A stretch of DNA of 64,000 nucleotides from Chitinophagales bacterium. Its GTDB lineage: Bacteria > Bacteroidota > Bacteroidia > Chitinophagales > Chitinophagaceae. The notes beneath the pieces are model-generated. The model was not told where the DNA came from, did no database searches, and worked only from the letters and a program-made list of their open reading frames with translations. Every line of letters begins with the position of its first letter. The stretch's first letter is position 1. The DNA lies in contig JAFLBJ010000001.1 in the NCBI GenBank assembly GCA_017303415.1, forward strand, positions 2,418,001-2,482,000, read 5' to 3'. Shown piece after piece: positions 25,994-34,364 of this stretch. The position numbers and the translations under genes were made by a program.

Positions 25994-27187
25994 ATGAAGA
26001 AGATCTCCATGCTTGGTTCCGGTTTTATTGGCCGGTTCTATGCGGATTCATTGCAAGGATACCGGAACAGGGATAAGATCGTGAGTATCTATTCCCGTCG
26101 TGAGGAAAGTGCAAAAAAGTTTGCCGAAGATTATAAGGTGGGACATTGGACCACAGACATGGAAGCCTCCATTGCCCACCCCGAGGTGGAGGTAGTTTGT
26201 ATTTCGCTCCCAAATAATTTACATGAGGCCGCTGTGATGCTTTGTTGTAAACACAAAAAAGCAGTGATCACCACCAAGCCGCTTGGAAGGAATGCCGAGG
26301 AAGCTAAGCGGATGTTAGAGGCGGTAGAAAAGGCGGGCATCTTTAATGGATACCTTGAAGACCTTGTATATACCCCCAAATTCTTAAAAGCGATTGAAAG
26401 CGTAAAGGCAGGGGCACTGGGGCGTATCCTTTGGGCCAAATCGCGTGAAACCCATCCTGGCCCGCATAGTGATTGGTTCTGGGACCTGGAACAAGCCGGT
26501 GGAGGATGTATTCTTGACCTGGGTTGCCACTGCGTGGAAATTACGCGGAGTTATATTGGAAAAGACATTAAGCCAGTTGAGGTCATGTGTTGGGCTGATA
26601 CACAGGTAAAACCCATTGATGCCGAAGACCATGCCATTGCCCTGGTAAAATATGAGAATGGAGCAATCGGTCAGTTTGAAGTAAGCTGGACCTTCCGGGG
26701 TGGACTCGATCTGCGCGATGAAGTGATGGGAAGCGAAGGCACCATCTGGATCAATAGTTTTCTACGCACCGGATTTGATATGTTCACCACCGGAAAAGGA
26801 GCTGACTATGTGGCCGAGAAAGCGGAAAGCAATACCGGTTGGGTATTTCCTGTGGGGGATGAGCTCAATGAATTGGGGTATAACCATATGTTCATGGACA
26901 TGTTTAATGCTATGGAAGAAGGGCGTGCGCCAAAAGAAACATTTTATGATGGATACGTGGTGAATTGCGTGTTGGATGCTGCCTATCGGTCATCCAAGTC
27001 AAAAAAATGGGAACCTGTGCTGCTGGATATCTGGAGGGGACGTGTAGGGGTATCCAAAGACAGCCACCTGACTGAATACGATGCGGAACACTACCTCGTA
27101 AAGGAAGAAGTTACGCACTATGGAGCGAAGAAAGTGATATTGAAGAATAAGGCTACCGGGAAAATCTCGGAAAGAGTGCTGGAGTAA
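25994..27187 (+). CDS. Gfo/Idh/MocA-family oxidoreductase
   Basis: 397 residues. Rossmann start MLGSGFIGRFYADSL; the usual EKP motif is represented by ITTKPLGRN, so the conserved Lys-Pro pair is kept while Glu is replaced by Thr. The second half has the GGGCILDLGCHCVEITR helix typical of the family, with a histidine at the expected catalytic region. It is longer than the family member at 1363. Known members oxidise sugars or inositols with NAD(P). It follows an MFS permease, so uptake followed by oxidation of one substrate is inferred. Substrate unknown. Confidence 0.83.
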   Translation: MKKISMLGSGFIGRFYADSLQGYRNRDKIVSIYSRREESAKKFAEDYKVGHWTTDMEASIAHPEVEVVCISLPNNLHEAAVMLCCKHKKAVITTKPLGRNAEEAKRMLEAVEKAGIFNGYLEDLVYTPKFLKAIESVKAGALGRILWAKSRETHPGPHSDWFWDLEQAGGGCILDLGCHCVEITRSYIGKDIKPVEVMCWADTQVKPIDAEDHAIALVKYENGAIGQFEVSWTFRGGLDLRDEVMGSEGTIWINSFLRTGFDMFTTGKGADYVAEKAESNTGWVFPVGDELNELGYNHMFMDMFNAMEEGRAPKETFYDGYVVNCVLDAAYRSSKSKKWEPVLLDIWRGRVGVSKDSHLTEYDAEHYLVKEEVTHYGAKKVILKNKATGKISERVLE

Positions 27188-27193
27188 TTTCTC

Positions 27194-28918
27194 TTACAAA
27201 GCCAGGTCCTCAATGATCTTCGAAATCTTATCACCCAGCTGTGTATTCACGGCTTCATATCCTGCTGCCGAAACCAGACTTCCGTTTACACTAAAGTAAA
27301 ACTTGATCTTGGGTTCGGTGCCGGATGGACGGGCAGATATTTTGCTTCCATCTTCAAGTATAAACTGCAACACGTTGGACTTTGGTAATGTGATCTCCCA
27401 GGATTCACCGGTCTGGAGGTTCTTGCCTTTACGAAGTTCATAATCGAGCAATTGAACCACGGGGCTTCCACCCAGCAGGGCCGGCGGATTATTGCGGAAC
27501 CTTTCCATCATGTCCGCAATCTGTTGTTGGCCATCCATGCCTTTTTTGGTAATGGAGATCAGGTGTTCTTTAAAGAACCCATATTCCACGTAGAGGTCAA
27601 GTAATTTCTGAAAGAGGCTGCGTCCTTTGCTTTTTTCATAGGCGGCCATTTCACAAAGCAGGGCCACGGCGCTTACAGCGTCCTTGTCCCGAAGCCGGTC
27701 ACCGATCATTAAACCGAAACTTTCTTCACCACCGATTACATAATTCTCTTTTCCTTCTTTTTCTTTGATCAGTTCGGCGATCCATTTGAAACCGGTAAGT
27801 ACATCATAACAGGCTACCTGATTTTTTTCTGCAATACGGTTGATCATTTCCGTGGTAACAATGGTTTTGATCACCATATCATTGGATTGGGCAATCCCTT
27901 TAGCCTTTCTGGCCTCTATCATATAGTTAAAGGCTAATACTGCGGTCTGGTTCCCATTCATCAATACCCAGTTACCCTTATTGTCTTTGATGCCGATACC
28001 AACCCGGTCAGCATCCGGATCTGTACCAAGGAGGATATCTGCGTCCAGCGACTGGGCCATTTTCAAGCCCATGCTCATGGCTTCACTTTCTTCCGGATTG
28101 GGATAGACCACTGTGGGGAAATTTCCATCCGGCTCCATCTGTCCTTCTACAATATGCACATTGGTAAAACCAAACTCCTTGAGCACGGTGGGTACCAGTT
28201 TGATCCCCGTGCCATGAATCGGGGTATATACAATTTTAAGGTCATGCTGTTTTGCAATCACATCCGGATAAACGCTCAGGCTTTTTACCATGGCGATATA
28301 GGCTTCATCAATCTCCTTACCAACAAGGGAAATATTGGCTTCTCCCCCACTCCATTTTACTTCCGACACAGAACCGATTTTCTCCACTTCGCGGATCACG
28401 TTCTTATCATGCGGAGGTACCAATTGTCCGCCATCATTCCAATATGCTTTGTATCCGTTGTATTCTTTCGGATTATGGGAGGCTGTACAAACCACACCAC
28501 CCTGGCATCCCAGGTGCCGGATAGAAAAACTCAGTTCAGGTGTTGGGCGCAGACTTTCAAACAAAAACACTTTGATGCCATTGGCGCCAAATACGTTGGC
28601 CACTGTTTCGGCAAAAAAGCGACTGTTATTCCGGCTGTCATGGGCAATGGCCACTTTCACTTGCTCATTGGGGAAAGATTGTTTCAGGTAATTGGCATAG
28701 CCCTGTGTAGCCATACCCACTGTATATTTATTCATCCGGTTGGTGCCCACGCCCATCAATCCGCGCAAACCACCGGTGCCAAATTCCAAGCTTTTATAAA
28801 ATGCATCGGCCAGTTCCTGAGGATTGGTTTCTTGTAAACGTTTGATCTCTTCCCGGGTGGCTTGATCAAATTCTTCGCCGAGCCAAATGGATACCTTTTC
28901 CTGAATTGCCGTTTCCAT
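27194..28918 (-). CDS. Phospho-sugar mutase (phosphoglucomutase/phosphomannomutase family)
   Basis: 574 residues, the long form. It interconverts hexose 1- and 6-phosphates through a phosphoserine enzyme. Seen: GTGGLRG (47-53), the active-site loop TASHNPKEYNGYK with phosphorylatable Ser147, the metal loop GTDPDADRVGI, sugar-binding GGEESFG, and the phosphate-binding RPSGTEPKIK near the C-terminus. All catalytic positions are intact. It converges on the Gfo gene with six bases between stops. Whether glucose, mannose or a pentose phosphate is preferred cannot be told from sequence. Confidence 0.92.
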   Translation of the reverse strand: METAIQEKVSIWLGEEFDQATREEIKRLQETNPQELADAFYKSLEFGTGGLRGLMGVGTNRMNKYTVGMATQGYANYLKQSFPNEQVKVAIAHDSRNNSRFFAETVANVFGANGIKVFLFESLRPTPELSFSIRHLGCQGGVVCTASHNPKEYNGYKAYWNDGGQLVPPHDKNVIREVEKIGSVSEVKWSGGEANISLVGKEIDEAYIAMVKSLSVYPDVIAKQHDLKIVYTPIHGTGIKLVPTVLKEFGFTNVHIVEGQMEPDGNFPTVVYPNPEESEAMSMGLKMAQSLDADILLGTDPDADRVGIGIKDNKGNWVLMNGNQTAVLAFNYMIEARKAKGIAQSNDMVIKTIVTTEMINRIAEKNQVACYDVLTGFKWIAELIKEKEGKENYVIGGEESFGLMIGDRLRDKDAVSAVALLCEMAAYEKSKGRSLFQKLLDLYVEYGFFKEHLISITKKGMDGQQQIADMMERFRNNPPALLGGSPVVQLLDYELRKGKNLQTGESWEITLPKSNVLQFILEDGSKISARPSGTEPKIKFYFSVNGSLVSAAGYEAVNTQLGDKISKIIEDLAL

Positions 28919-28958
28919 ATATTGTATTAATTAGATTATTGGGAGGAAAGTTAAAAAA

Positions 28959-28992
28959 TTATTGATTATGAATTATTAATTAATCATTCAAC
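28959..28992. repeat. Heptamer array (TTANNNA) upstream of the DUF2279 gene
   Basis: Four consecutive 7-base units beginning TTA (TTATTGA, TTATGAA, TTATTAA, TTAATCA) and a partial fifth occupy the AT-rich divergent intergenic region. Confidence 0.5.
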
Positions 28993-29004
28993 TTGACCTT
29001 CACG

Positions 29005-29012
29005 TATTTTTG
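29005..29012 (+). promoter_or_regulatory. -7 promoter element (TATTTTTG) close to the DUF2279 start
   Basis: An exact TAnnTTTG match only 4 bases before the ATG at 29017, which would give a nearly leaderless transcript. No -33 element is evident. Confidence 0.35.
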
Positions 29013-29016
29013 TAGC

Positions 29017-29946
29017 ATGAAGTCCGTTTTCCTCCATCTACTATTCTTCGGTTGCATCCTGGCCCATGGCCAGGCCCAATCCAGGGATAGTTTACCCGAC
29101 TTTGGGAAACGGCAACTCCTCATTGGCGGGGTCAATCTGGCCGGTTATGGAGGATCCCTGTTTTTACTGAATAATACCTGGTATAAAAAATATCCAAAAT
29201 CCCCTTTCCACACGTTCAATGACACACGAGAGTGGAACCAGATGGATAAGACCGGTCATGCGTGGACGGCCTATAATACCGGACGCGCTTCCACAGCCAT
29301 GTGGAAATGGGCTGGACTGTCCAACAGGAAGGCTACATTGATCGGTGGCCTGAGCGGTACGGCCTATCTGACCGTGATCGAAATACTGGATGCCCACTCG
29401 GCTGAATGGGGTTGGAGTTGGGCCGATATGGGAGCCAATCTGGCCGGATCCGGATTATATATTGGGCAGCAATTGGCCTGGGAGGAACAACGAATTCAAT
29501 TCAAATTCTCCTTTCATCGGATGAAATATGGCGACAATGAACTGAATGACCGTTCAGGTGAACTTTTTGGGAATAGCTGGTATGAACGAATGCTAAAGGA
29601 CTACAACGGGCAAACGTACTGGCTAAGCGCAAACCTAAGATCATTTTTTCCGCAAAGCAAAATACCTGAATGGCTCAATCTGGCCGTTGGATATGGGGCG
29701 GATGGAATGTTTGGCGGGTTTGAAAACACAGAGAAAGATGAAAATGGGAATATTGTTTTTGACCGGCGGGATATTCCCAGAAAAAGACAATTTTACCTCG
29801 CGCCAGATATTGATCTTACCAAAATAAAGACGAATAGTAAGTTGCTTCGTACCCTGTTACAGGGATTGAATTCGTTTAAGTTCCCGGCCCCGGCTTTTAT
29901 GATGGATAGTAAGGGGAAAGGCCGATTTTATCTTTTCTATTTTTGA
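29017..29946 (+). CDS. DUF2279 family protein, exported
   Basis: 309 residues from ATG 29017; a TTG at 28993 would put a cysteine-containing extension before the signal peptide. Signal peptide 1-21 (LLFFGCILAHGQAQ), then a DUF2279/YfiM-like region with a histidine/tryptophan-rich segment (MDKTGHAWTAYNTGR) and glycine-rich turns. The C-terminal half is longer and may form outer-membrane strands. No function is known for the family. Single gene, ending at a long inverted repeat. Confidence 0.8.
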   Translation: MKSVFLHLLFFGCILAHGQAQSRDSLPDFGKRQLLIGGVNLAGYGGSLFLLNNTWYKKYPKSPFHTFNDTREWNQMDKTGHAWTAYNTGRASTAMWKWAGLSNRKATLIGGLSGTAYLTVIEILDAHSAEWGWSWADMGANLAGSGLYIGQQLAWEEQRIQFKFSFHRMKYGDNELNDRSGELFGNSWYERMLKDYNGQTYWLSANLRSFFPQSKIPEWLNLAVGYGADGMFGGFENTEKDENGNIVFDRRDIPRKRQFYLAPDIDLTKIKTNSKLLRTLLQGLNSFKFPAPAFMMDSKGKGRFYLFYF

Positions 29947-29950
29947 TGTT

Positions 29951-30056
29951 CGTTCTTAGTGTCCTTCGTGCTTCCCTTAGTGTCCTTTGTGTCCTCTACG
30001 CAAGACTGGCGTAGAGGACACAAAGGACACTAAGGGGGCACAAAGAACACGAAGAA
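29951..30056. repeat. Inverted repeat of CTTNGTG words with a 27-bp perfect stem
   Basis: Core arms 29975-30001 and 30009-30035 are perfectly complementary over 27 bp with a 7-base loop. The flanks continue with shuffled copies of the same words (TTAGTGTCC, TTCGTG, TTTGTG) that do not pair base for base. It lies between two convergent genes and probably terminates both. Confidence 0.85.
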
Positions 30057-30066
30057 ATAGAAGTAA

Positions 30067-30567
30067 TTATTCCAGGTAAGCCCCTACCACATCCTCCCCT
30101 TCTACTTCCACAAAAATGTGTTCCTGCAAGGTAGTTGCCAGGGATAGGCCGACATAGTCCGGGTGAACGGGATAGGTTTTATGGGTGCGCTCTACCAGCA
30201 CCAGCATCTGTATCTTTTTCGGGTGAAATTCAAGAAATGGTTTCAAGGCATAAACCAGTGTTTTCCCGCTGCTGGCCACATCATCCACGAGGATGACCAC
30301 TTTGCCATTGAAATCTATCTTCTCACTCAGTTCAACTGTGGTTGGCAGGTCTTTATCCAATTGCACGGAAATTACCCGGGTCCGGATGGAAGACAGATTA
30401 GCAAACCTTGCCTGCAACCAACGGGCGATAGCGCTCCCTCTTTCCCGGATCCCGGCAAAGATGATCTCCTCTTCTCCTGTATTGTTTTCGAGGATCTCAT
30501 AGGTCATTCGCTCCAGCTTTTTCCGGGCAGTTTCCCGGTCCAGGATATAATTCTTTTTCTCAGCCAT
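30067..30567 (-). CDS. Phosphoribosyltransferase family protein (PyrR-like)
   Basis: 166 residues. The PRPP-binding loop VILVDDVASSGKT (91-103) and the preceding beta-hairpin (FAGIRERGSAIARWL) place it in the type I phosphoribosyltransferase fold, nearest to PyrR or hypoxanthine-type enzymes. Base specificity is not determined; the regulator form of PyrR is a possibility, but no pyrimidine genes are nearby. ATG 30567 was chosen because the TTG at 30591 is part of a -7 element. It has a good promoter with both -33 and -7 elements. Confidence 0.85.
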   Translation of the reverse strand: MAEKKNYILDRETARKKLERMTYEILENNTGEEEIIFAGIRERGSAIARWLQARFANLSSIRTRVISVQLDKDLPTTVELSEKIDFNGKVVILVDDVASSGKTLVYALKPFLEFHPKKIQMLVLVERTHKTYPVHPDYVGLSLATTLQEHIFVEVEGEDVVGAYLE

Positions 30568-30588
30568 AGGGATGATTGTTTTGCTACT

Positions 30589-30618
30589 CAAACATAAGGA
30601 TTAATTTAGCACTACAAA
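30589..30618 (-). promoter_or_regulatory. Promoter with -33 TTTG and -7 TATGTTTG for the phosphoribosyltransferase
   Basis: On the minus strand TTTG (30618-30615), an 18-base spacer and TATGTTTG (30596-30589) match the Bacteroidota sigma-ABfr consensus TTTG/TAnnTTTG. It ends 21 bases before the ATG. Confidence 0.7.
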
Positions 30619-30628
30619 TGATTTGAAC

Positions 30629-31930
30629 ATGAATTGGTTGCCACAACTTCTTTTTGTCCTTGTTTCCCTTTTTGCCATCGGTCTTTTTGCCCGTAATGCC
30701 CAAAAGATCAGGCGCAATATCCTGCTGGGTCAGAAGGAAGAATTAAATGACCAGCCCGCCTTGCGGTGGAAGAATGTACTGCTCCTGGCCTTTGGACAAA
30801 AGAAAATGTTCAAGAATCCTCTTGTGGCTGTACTCCATTTTGTGGTTTACGCCGGTTTTATCATCATCAACATAGAGGTATTGGAAATCGTGCTGGATGG
30901 GATAACGGGAAGACACCGAATGTTTGCCGGTCCATTAGGAGGTGTTTACCAGTTTTTGATCAATGCATTTGAGATATTGGCATTACTGGTCCTGCTGGCC
31001 TGTGTGGTCTTTTTGATACGGAGAAATATCATCAAACTCAAACGGTTTATCAGTCATGACCTGGACGGCTGGCCAAGAAGCGATGCCAATTATATCCTGA
31101 TCACGGAGATCGTCCTGATGAGCCTTTTTTTGCTGATGAACAGCGCCGACCGTGCCCTTCAACTTCAGGGAAATGAGCATTATGCCGATACCGGGAATTT
31201 TGTACTTTCCGGTTTATTAGCCCCTGTCATGACCGATTGGGCACCTTCCACATTAATTGGGATTGAACGGGTGGCCTGGTGGATGCATATCCTGGGCATT
31301 TTCGCGTTTCTAAATTATCTGCCCTATTCCAAACACCTGCACATATTACTCGCTTTCCCCAATGCCTATTTTGCCCGGCTTTATCCACAGGGCTATATGA
31401 AGAATATGGTGTCGGTACAAAATGAAGTGCTTTATGCCATGCAGCCTGAATTGGCCCCTGCCGATGCAGCCCCTCCCGGAAAATTTGGGGCCAAGGACGT
31501 GTTTGACCTGAGTTGGAAGAACCTGCTGGATGCTTATAGCTGTACCGAATGCGGACGGTGCAGTGCAGCCTGTCCGGCTACGCAAACCGGTAAACTACTT
31601 TCGCCCAGGAAGATCATGATGGATACGCGTGACCGACTTGAAGAGGTGGGAAAAGTGATCGACAAAAACGGAGCCTTTAGCGATGACGGGCGAAATTTAT
31701 TCAGCCATATTTCAGTAGAGGAATTAAGGGCCTGTACTACCTGTAATGCCTGTGTGGAAGCCTGCCCGGTATCCATTGCCCCGCTCGAGATCATCCTTGA
31801 ACTCCGCCGGTCATTGATCATGGAGGACAGCAACGCCCCACAGGAGTGGAACGCCATGTTTGGCAATGTAGAAAACAACTTCGCCCCCTGGAAATTCTCG
31901 CCGGATGAGCGGGATGCATGGGTGTCCTAG
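30629..31930 (+). CDS. Membrane-bound 4Fe-4S dicluster protein (HdrD/GlpC-type, NarI-like N-terminus)
   Basis: 433 residues from ATG 30629. About five membrane segments (3-20, 66-83, 112-131, 155-172, 213-232) form a cytochrome-b/NarI-like part, followed by a cytoplasmic ferredoxin domain with two complete 4Fe-4S motifs: C305, C308, C311, C315 and C369, C372, C375, C379. Related proteins pass electrons between a membrane quinone pool and a soluble Fe-S partner. The expected partner with CCG motifs is at 36266 on the same strand, separated by 4.3 kb of unrelated genes. Physiological donor and acceptor unknown. Confidence 0.85.
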   Translation: MNWLPQLLFVLVSLFAIGLFARNAQKIRRNILLGQKEELNDQPALRWKNVLLLAFGQKKMFKNPLVAVLHFVVYAGFIIINIEVLEIVLDGITGRHRMFAGPLGGVYQFLINAFEILALLVLLACVVFLIRRNIIKLKRFISHDLDGWPRSDANYILITEIVLMSLFLLMNSADRALQLQGNEHYADTGNFVLSGLLAPVMTDWAPSTLIGIERVAWWMHILGIFAFLNYLPYSKHLHILLAFPNAYFARLYPQGYMKNMVSVQNEVLYAMQPELAPADAAPPGKFGAKDVFDLSWKNLLDAYSCTECGRCSAACPATQTGKLLSPRKIMMDTRDRLEEVGKVIDKNGAFSDDGRNLFSHISVEELRACTTCNACVEACPVSIAPLEIILELRRSLIMEDSNAPQEWNAMFGNVENNFAPWKFSPDERDAWVS

Positions 31931-31995
31931 TTTCCCGGTGCTTCGGCGTTAACAAATAAATCGACGCGATTTACGTTATACCCAAAAAAATTGTC

Positions 31996-32514
31996 ATGCG
32001 AAGACTATTCCTTCTCCTGGTCGTTTTCACCAGTCTAACGGCTCTCGCACAAAAACCCTTTGAGTTGGGTGCGGAGTACCACTACATGGTAGGAAAGGGA
32101 TTCAAGGACCATATTGGAGGAGTCAGAGGTGAATCATTCCCCGGAAAAGGCAGTTTTAGTGTCGGACTTACCTACCAATTTTCGTCTTCGGCCTCCTATT
32201 CAACATCAAAAGGGTTTGGCATTTATGCCGGATACCGGTATTCTTTGGGAAATAACACCAATGGAAACAATCCTTTTATTGGCGCCAAACTGATGTGGCA
32301 TCTGTTGAGTTGGGAAGGGAAGTCCAGTTTGTTTAGTCCAATGTTCACCCCCATAGCAGAAGCCGGATATCATCTTGTTTTTGCCAAACACATTTTTGCA
32401 GCCCCAACCATCGGTTATGGATATACGTTGCGTATCATTCCTGACTATAATTCATTGGATGAAGATGCAGGTGGAAGATTGGTCCCATCGCTGGCAGCGG
32501 GGTATCGATTCTAA
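31996..32514 (+). CDS. Small outer-membrane beta-barrel-like protein
   Basis: 172 residues. Signal peptide 1-18 (LLLVVFTSLTALAQ), then alternating strands rich in Gly, Tyr and Phe (FELGAEYHYMVGKGF, FGIYAGYRYSL) and a C-terminal Phe (AAGYRF), the usual sign of an outer-membrane barrel. Probably an eight-stranded porin-fold protein. It lies downstream of the Fe-S gene and converges on the LysE gene, 17 bases apart. Confidence 0.72.
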   Translation: MRRLFLLLVVFTSLTALAQKPFELGAEYHYMVGKGFKDHIGGVRGESFPGKGSFSVGLTYQFSSSASYSTSKGFGIYAGYRYSLGNNTNGNNPFIGAKLMWHLLSWEGKSSLFSPMFTPIAEAGYHLVFAKHIFAAPTIGYGYTLRIIPDYNSLDEDAGGRLVPSLAAGYRF

Positions 32515-32531
32515 TGATTGTGGATACGGGG

Positions 32532-33227
32532 TTATGAATGGATATTCTTCTCCAGTCCGTGCGTGATCTCTTCGGGATGCTCTAATTGGTGAGCTACATC
32601 TTTTTTCCGGACAATTTTCCAGAGTTGAAGCAATGCAGTAATGGCAAAAATGCTGCCTATGACCCAGTTCAATATATTCTGATTGCTGTTGAGCCGATCG
32701 GCAATGACCTGTCCCCCAAAAATGAAGATACAGTTTCCCATCAGGGTGCCGATTCCAATACCCAGTATATAGACGTTATAATGGGAGATTTTTGGCTGAA
32801 GTATTTTTTTGGTAAAAAGCACAGTACTCCAACCAAACCAGAAAGGAATCTGAACAGGGTTGAGTGCACTCATGCCTAATCCCAGCCAGAATCGGTGAAG
32901 CGTGCTGCTGAGTATGACGTTCTCCCCAACAGAAGGATGCAATGCCGCATAAAAACTGGAAACAGCCAGGGCCAGCACAATGATAAACGTAAGCCATTCC
33001 AGTATTTTGAAGATCCGCTCCTGCTTCCGTACCCAATCCATGGCTACCAATGAAAGCCTTACATATATCATTTCTGCTGTAAGGGAACCTGCAGAGAACC
33101 ATAAAGCCGGACTAATTCCATCGGTTACCGATATCTGCATGGCAGCCACATTCAAGGTGCCCAAGGGAAGGGACCCCAGAAAACTGACAAGCAATCCAAC
33201 AAAAAGAACACGGACCAACGGGTGCAT
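32532..33227 (-). CDS. LysE-family exporter
   Basis: 231 residues with about six membrane segments. The N-terminus PLGTLNVAAMQISV is the LysE/RhtB signature (family pattern PGP.N..v). Members export amino acids or small amides through the inner membrane. It is downstream of the ATP-grasp/NRDE cassette on the same strand, but a -7 element (TATTTTTG) lies just before its ATG and a heptamer repeat lies between them, so separate transcription is likely. A role in exporting the cassette's product is speculative. The C-terminal tail is charged, with an extra hydrophilic run of about 25 residues. Confidence 0.85.
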   Translation of the reverse strand: MHPLVRVLFVGLLVSFLGSLPLGTLNVAAMQISVTDGISPALWFSAGSLTAEMIYVRLSLVAMDWVRKQERIFKILEWLTFIIVLALAVSSFYAALHPSVGENVILSSTLHRFWLGLGMSALNPVQIPFWFGWSTVLFTKKILQPKISHYNVYILGIGIGTLMGNCIFIFGGQVIADRLNSNQNILNWVIGSIFAITALLQLWKIVRKKDVAHQLEHPEEITHGLEKNIHS

Positions 33228-33231
33228 GGAT

Positions 33232-33239
33232 CAAAAATA
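33232..33239 (-). promoter_or_regulatory. -7 promoter element (TATTTTTG) for the LysE gene
   Basis: Forward CAAAAATA is TATTTTTG on the minus strand, 4 bases before the ATG. A short or absent leader would result. No -33 element seen. Confidence 0.35.
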
Positions 33240-33246
33240 GGGAAAA

Positions 33247-33281
33247 GCTAATAGCTAAATGCCATTCGCAATTGGCTTTTA
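33247..33281. repeat. Heptamer array, five units beginning GC
   Basis: Five consecutive 7-base units all beginning with GC (GCTAATA, GCTAAAT, GCCATTC, GCAATTG, GCTTTTA) are followed by a T run. The last unit overlaps the stop codon of the ATP-grasp gene. The first two units are related to those at 49187-49217. Confidence 0.65.
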
Positions 33282-34364
33282 GTTTTTTTCAATCGCCAAT
33301 AACCGGGCGTGTACCTCCTGAAGTTTCTTTGTATAAATACGACTGGCGCGAAACATTGCCTGGCCTTCAGCAAAGGTCATATAAGAATAGCCACGTTTGT
33401 GGTTTAGCCTTGCGATCCGGAACAGAATCCGGTGATGCCGGATCAATTCCTTCCAGGCAAAGAACAAGGAATGTTTGGGGTCGTACATATGCGTGGGTTC
33501 GCTTCCGGCTCCGTTTAGCTCAATCACGGAGAAATTTTTTCCTTGACGCAATTCTTCCCAATCATTAAAACGTATGTCCAACCGACCAAAATAAAATTCA
33601 GGAACCTGTTGGCAATAGTCATCCATGATTTGGGTAAGGCGGTCATCAATCTGGTCACTGTGGTCCAGAAAAAGGGCCCCGCGGGCATGGTTACCATAGG
33701 GCAAAAGTTCGATCTTCTCCCCTGCCCGAGGTACATCGTTCCAGGTGGAACCATATTCCTTTTCCAGGGCCTCCCATTGTAAGGCATAGCGGGAATTAGC
33801 CAGCACAAGTTGGGCCATACTTTTCTTTCCATCCCCGGTAATGGTCATGAATTCTTTTCCCACAATACCGGTGATAAATCCTCCAGGTTGATCAGGGTAC
33901 CGGCAATAAAAGATGCCCACTTCATTTTTCCAGGGTACAAACTCCTGTATTAGAAAATCGATTGAATAAGCAGGAATAAATTGGAAGATATCTGATTCCG
34001 ATTCCAGTTTTTGAGCCGCCAATCCCCGCATACCGATATCGGGTTTGGCGATAAGTGGAAACTGAAAACCATTTTCCTTTATTTTCTTTATCACTTCATC
34101 CGGTGATGGATGGGCAGCAAACAAAAGGGTGCGCGGGTAGCTTCCTGAAGGAAGGCTGTCATAGATCTTCTTTTTTGACTCCATCAGAAAACCTCCGTTT
34201 TCAATCAGGGGGTCAGCGGCGTTAAAAAAGTATTTCCATCCGCTACGGATACAAAGCCAGGCATAGTAAACGTAATCGGGTACATAGACCAGGTGCATAT
34301 TCCAATATTCCCAATGAAATAACCGGGTCAGGAAGCGGCTGAAACGGCTTGGTCTCGCACTCAT
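33279..34364 (-). CDS. ATP-grasp ligase, paralogue B of the cassette
   Basis: 361 residues. A hydrophobic N-terminal part (about 18-42, EYWNMHLVYVPDYVYYAWL) resembles a membrane-associated helix. The ATP-grasp fold is marked by IAKPDIGMRG (106-115) with the ATP-binding lysine, the hinge LIQEFVPW, GNHARGA (224-230), GRLDIR (260-265) with the metal-binding Asp, and IELNGAGSEP (281-290) with Glu and Asn ligands. All catalytic positions are present. ATP-grasp enzymes activate a carboxylate as acyl phosphate and join it to an amine or thiol. Its start overlaps the NRDE gene's stop (ATGA). Substrate unknown. Confidence 0.8.
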   Translation of the reverse strand: MSARPSRFSRFLTRLFHWEYWNMHLVYVPDYVYYAWLCIRSGWKYFFNAADPLIENGGFLMESKKKIYDSLPSGSYPRTLLFAAHPSPDEVIKKIKENGFQFPLIAKPDIGMRGLAAQKLESESDIFQFIPAYSIDFLIQEFVPWKNEVGIFYCRYPDQPGGFITGIVGKEFMTITGDGKKSMAQLVLANSRYALQWEALEKEYGSTWNDVPRAGEKIELLPYGNHARGALFLDHSDQIDDRLTQIMDDYCQQVPEFYFGRLDIRFNDWEELRQGKNFSVIELNGAGSEPTHMYDPKHSLFFAWKELIRHHRILFRIARLNHKRGYSYMTFAEGQAMFRASRIYTKKLQEVHARLLAIEKN

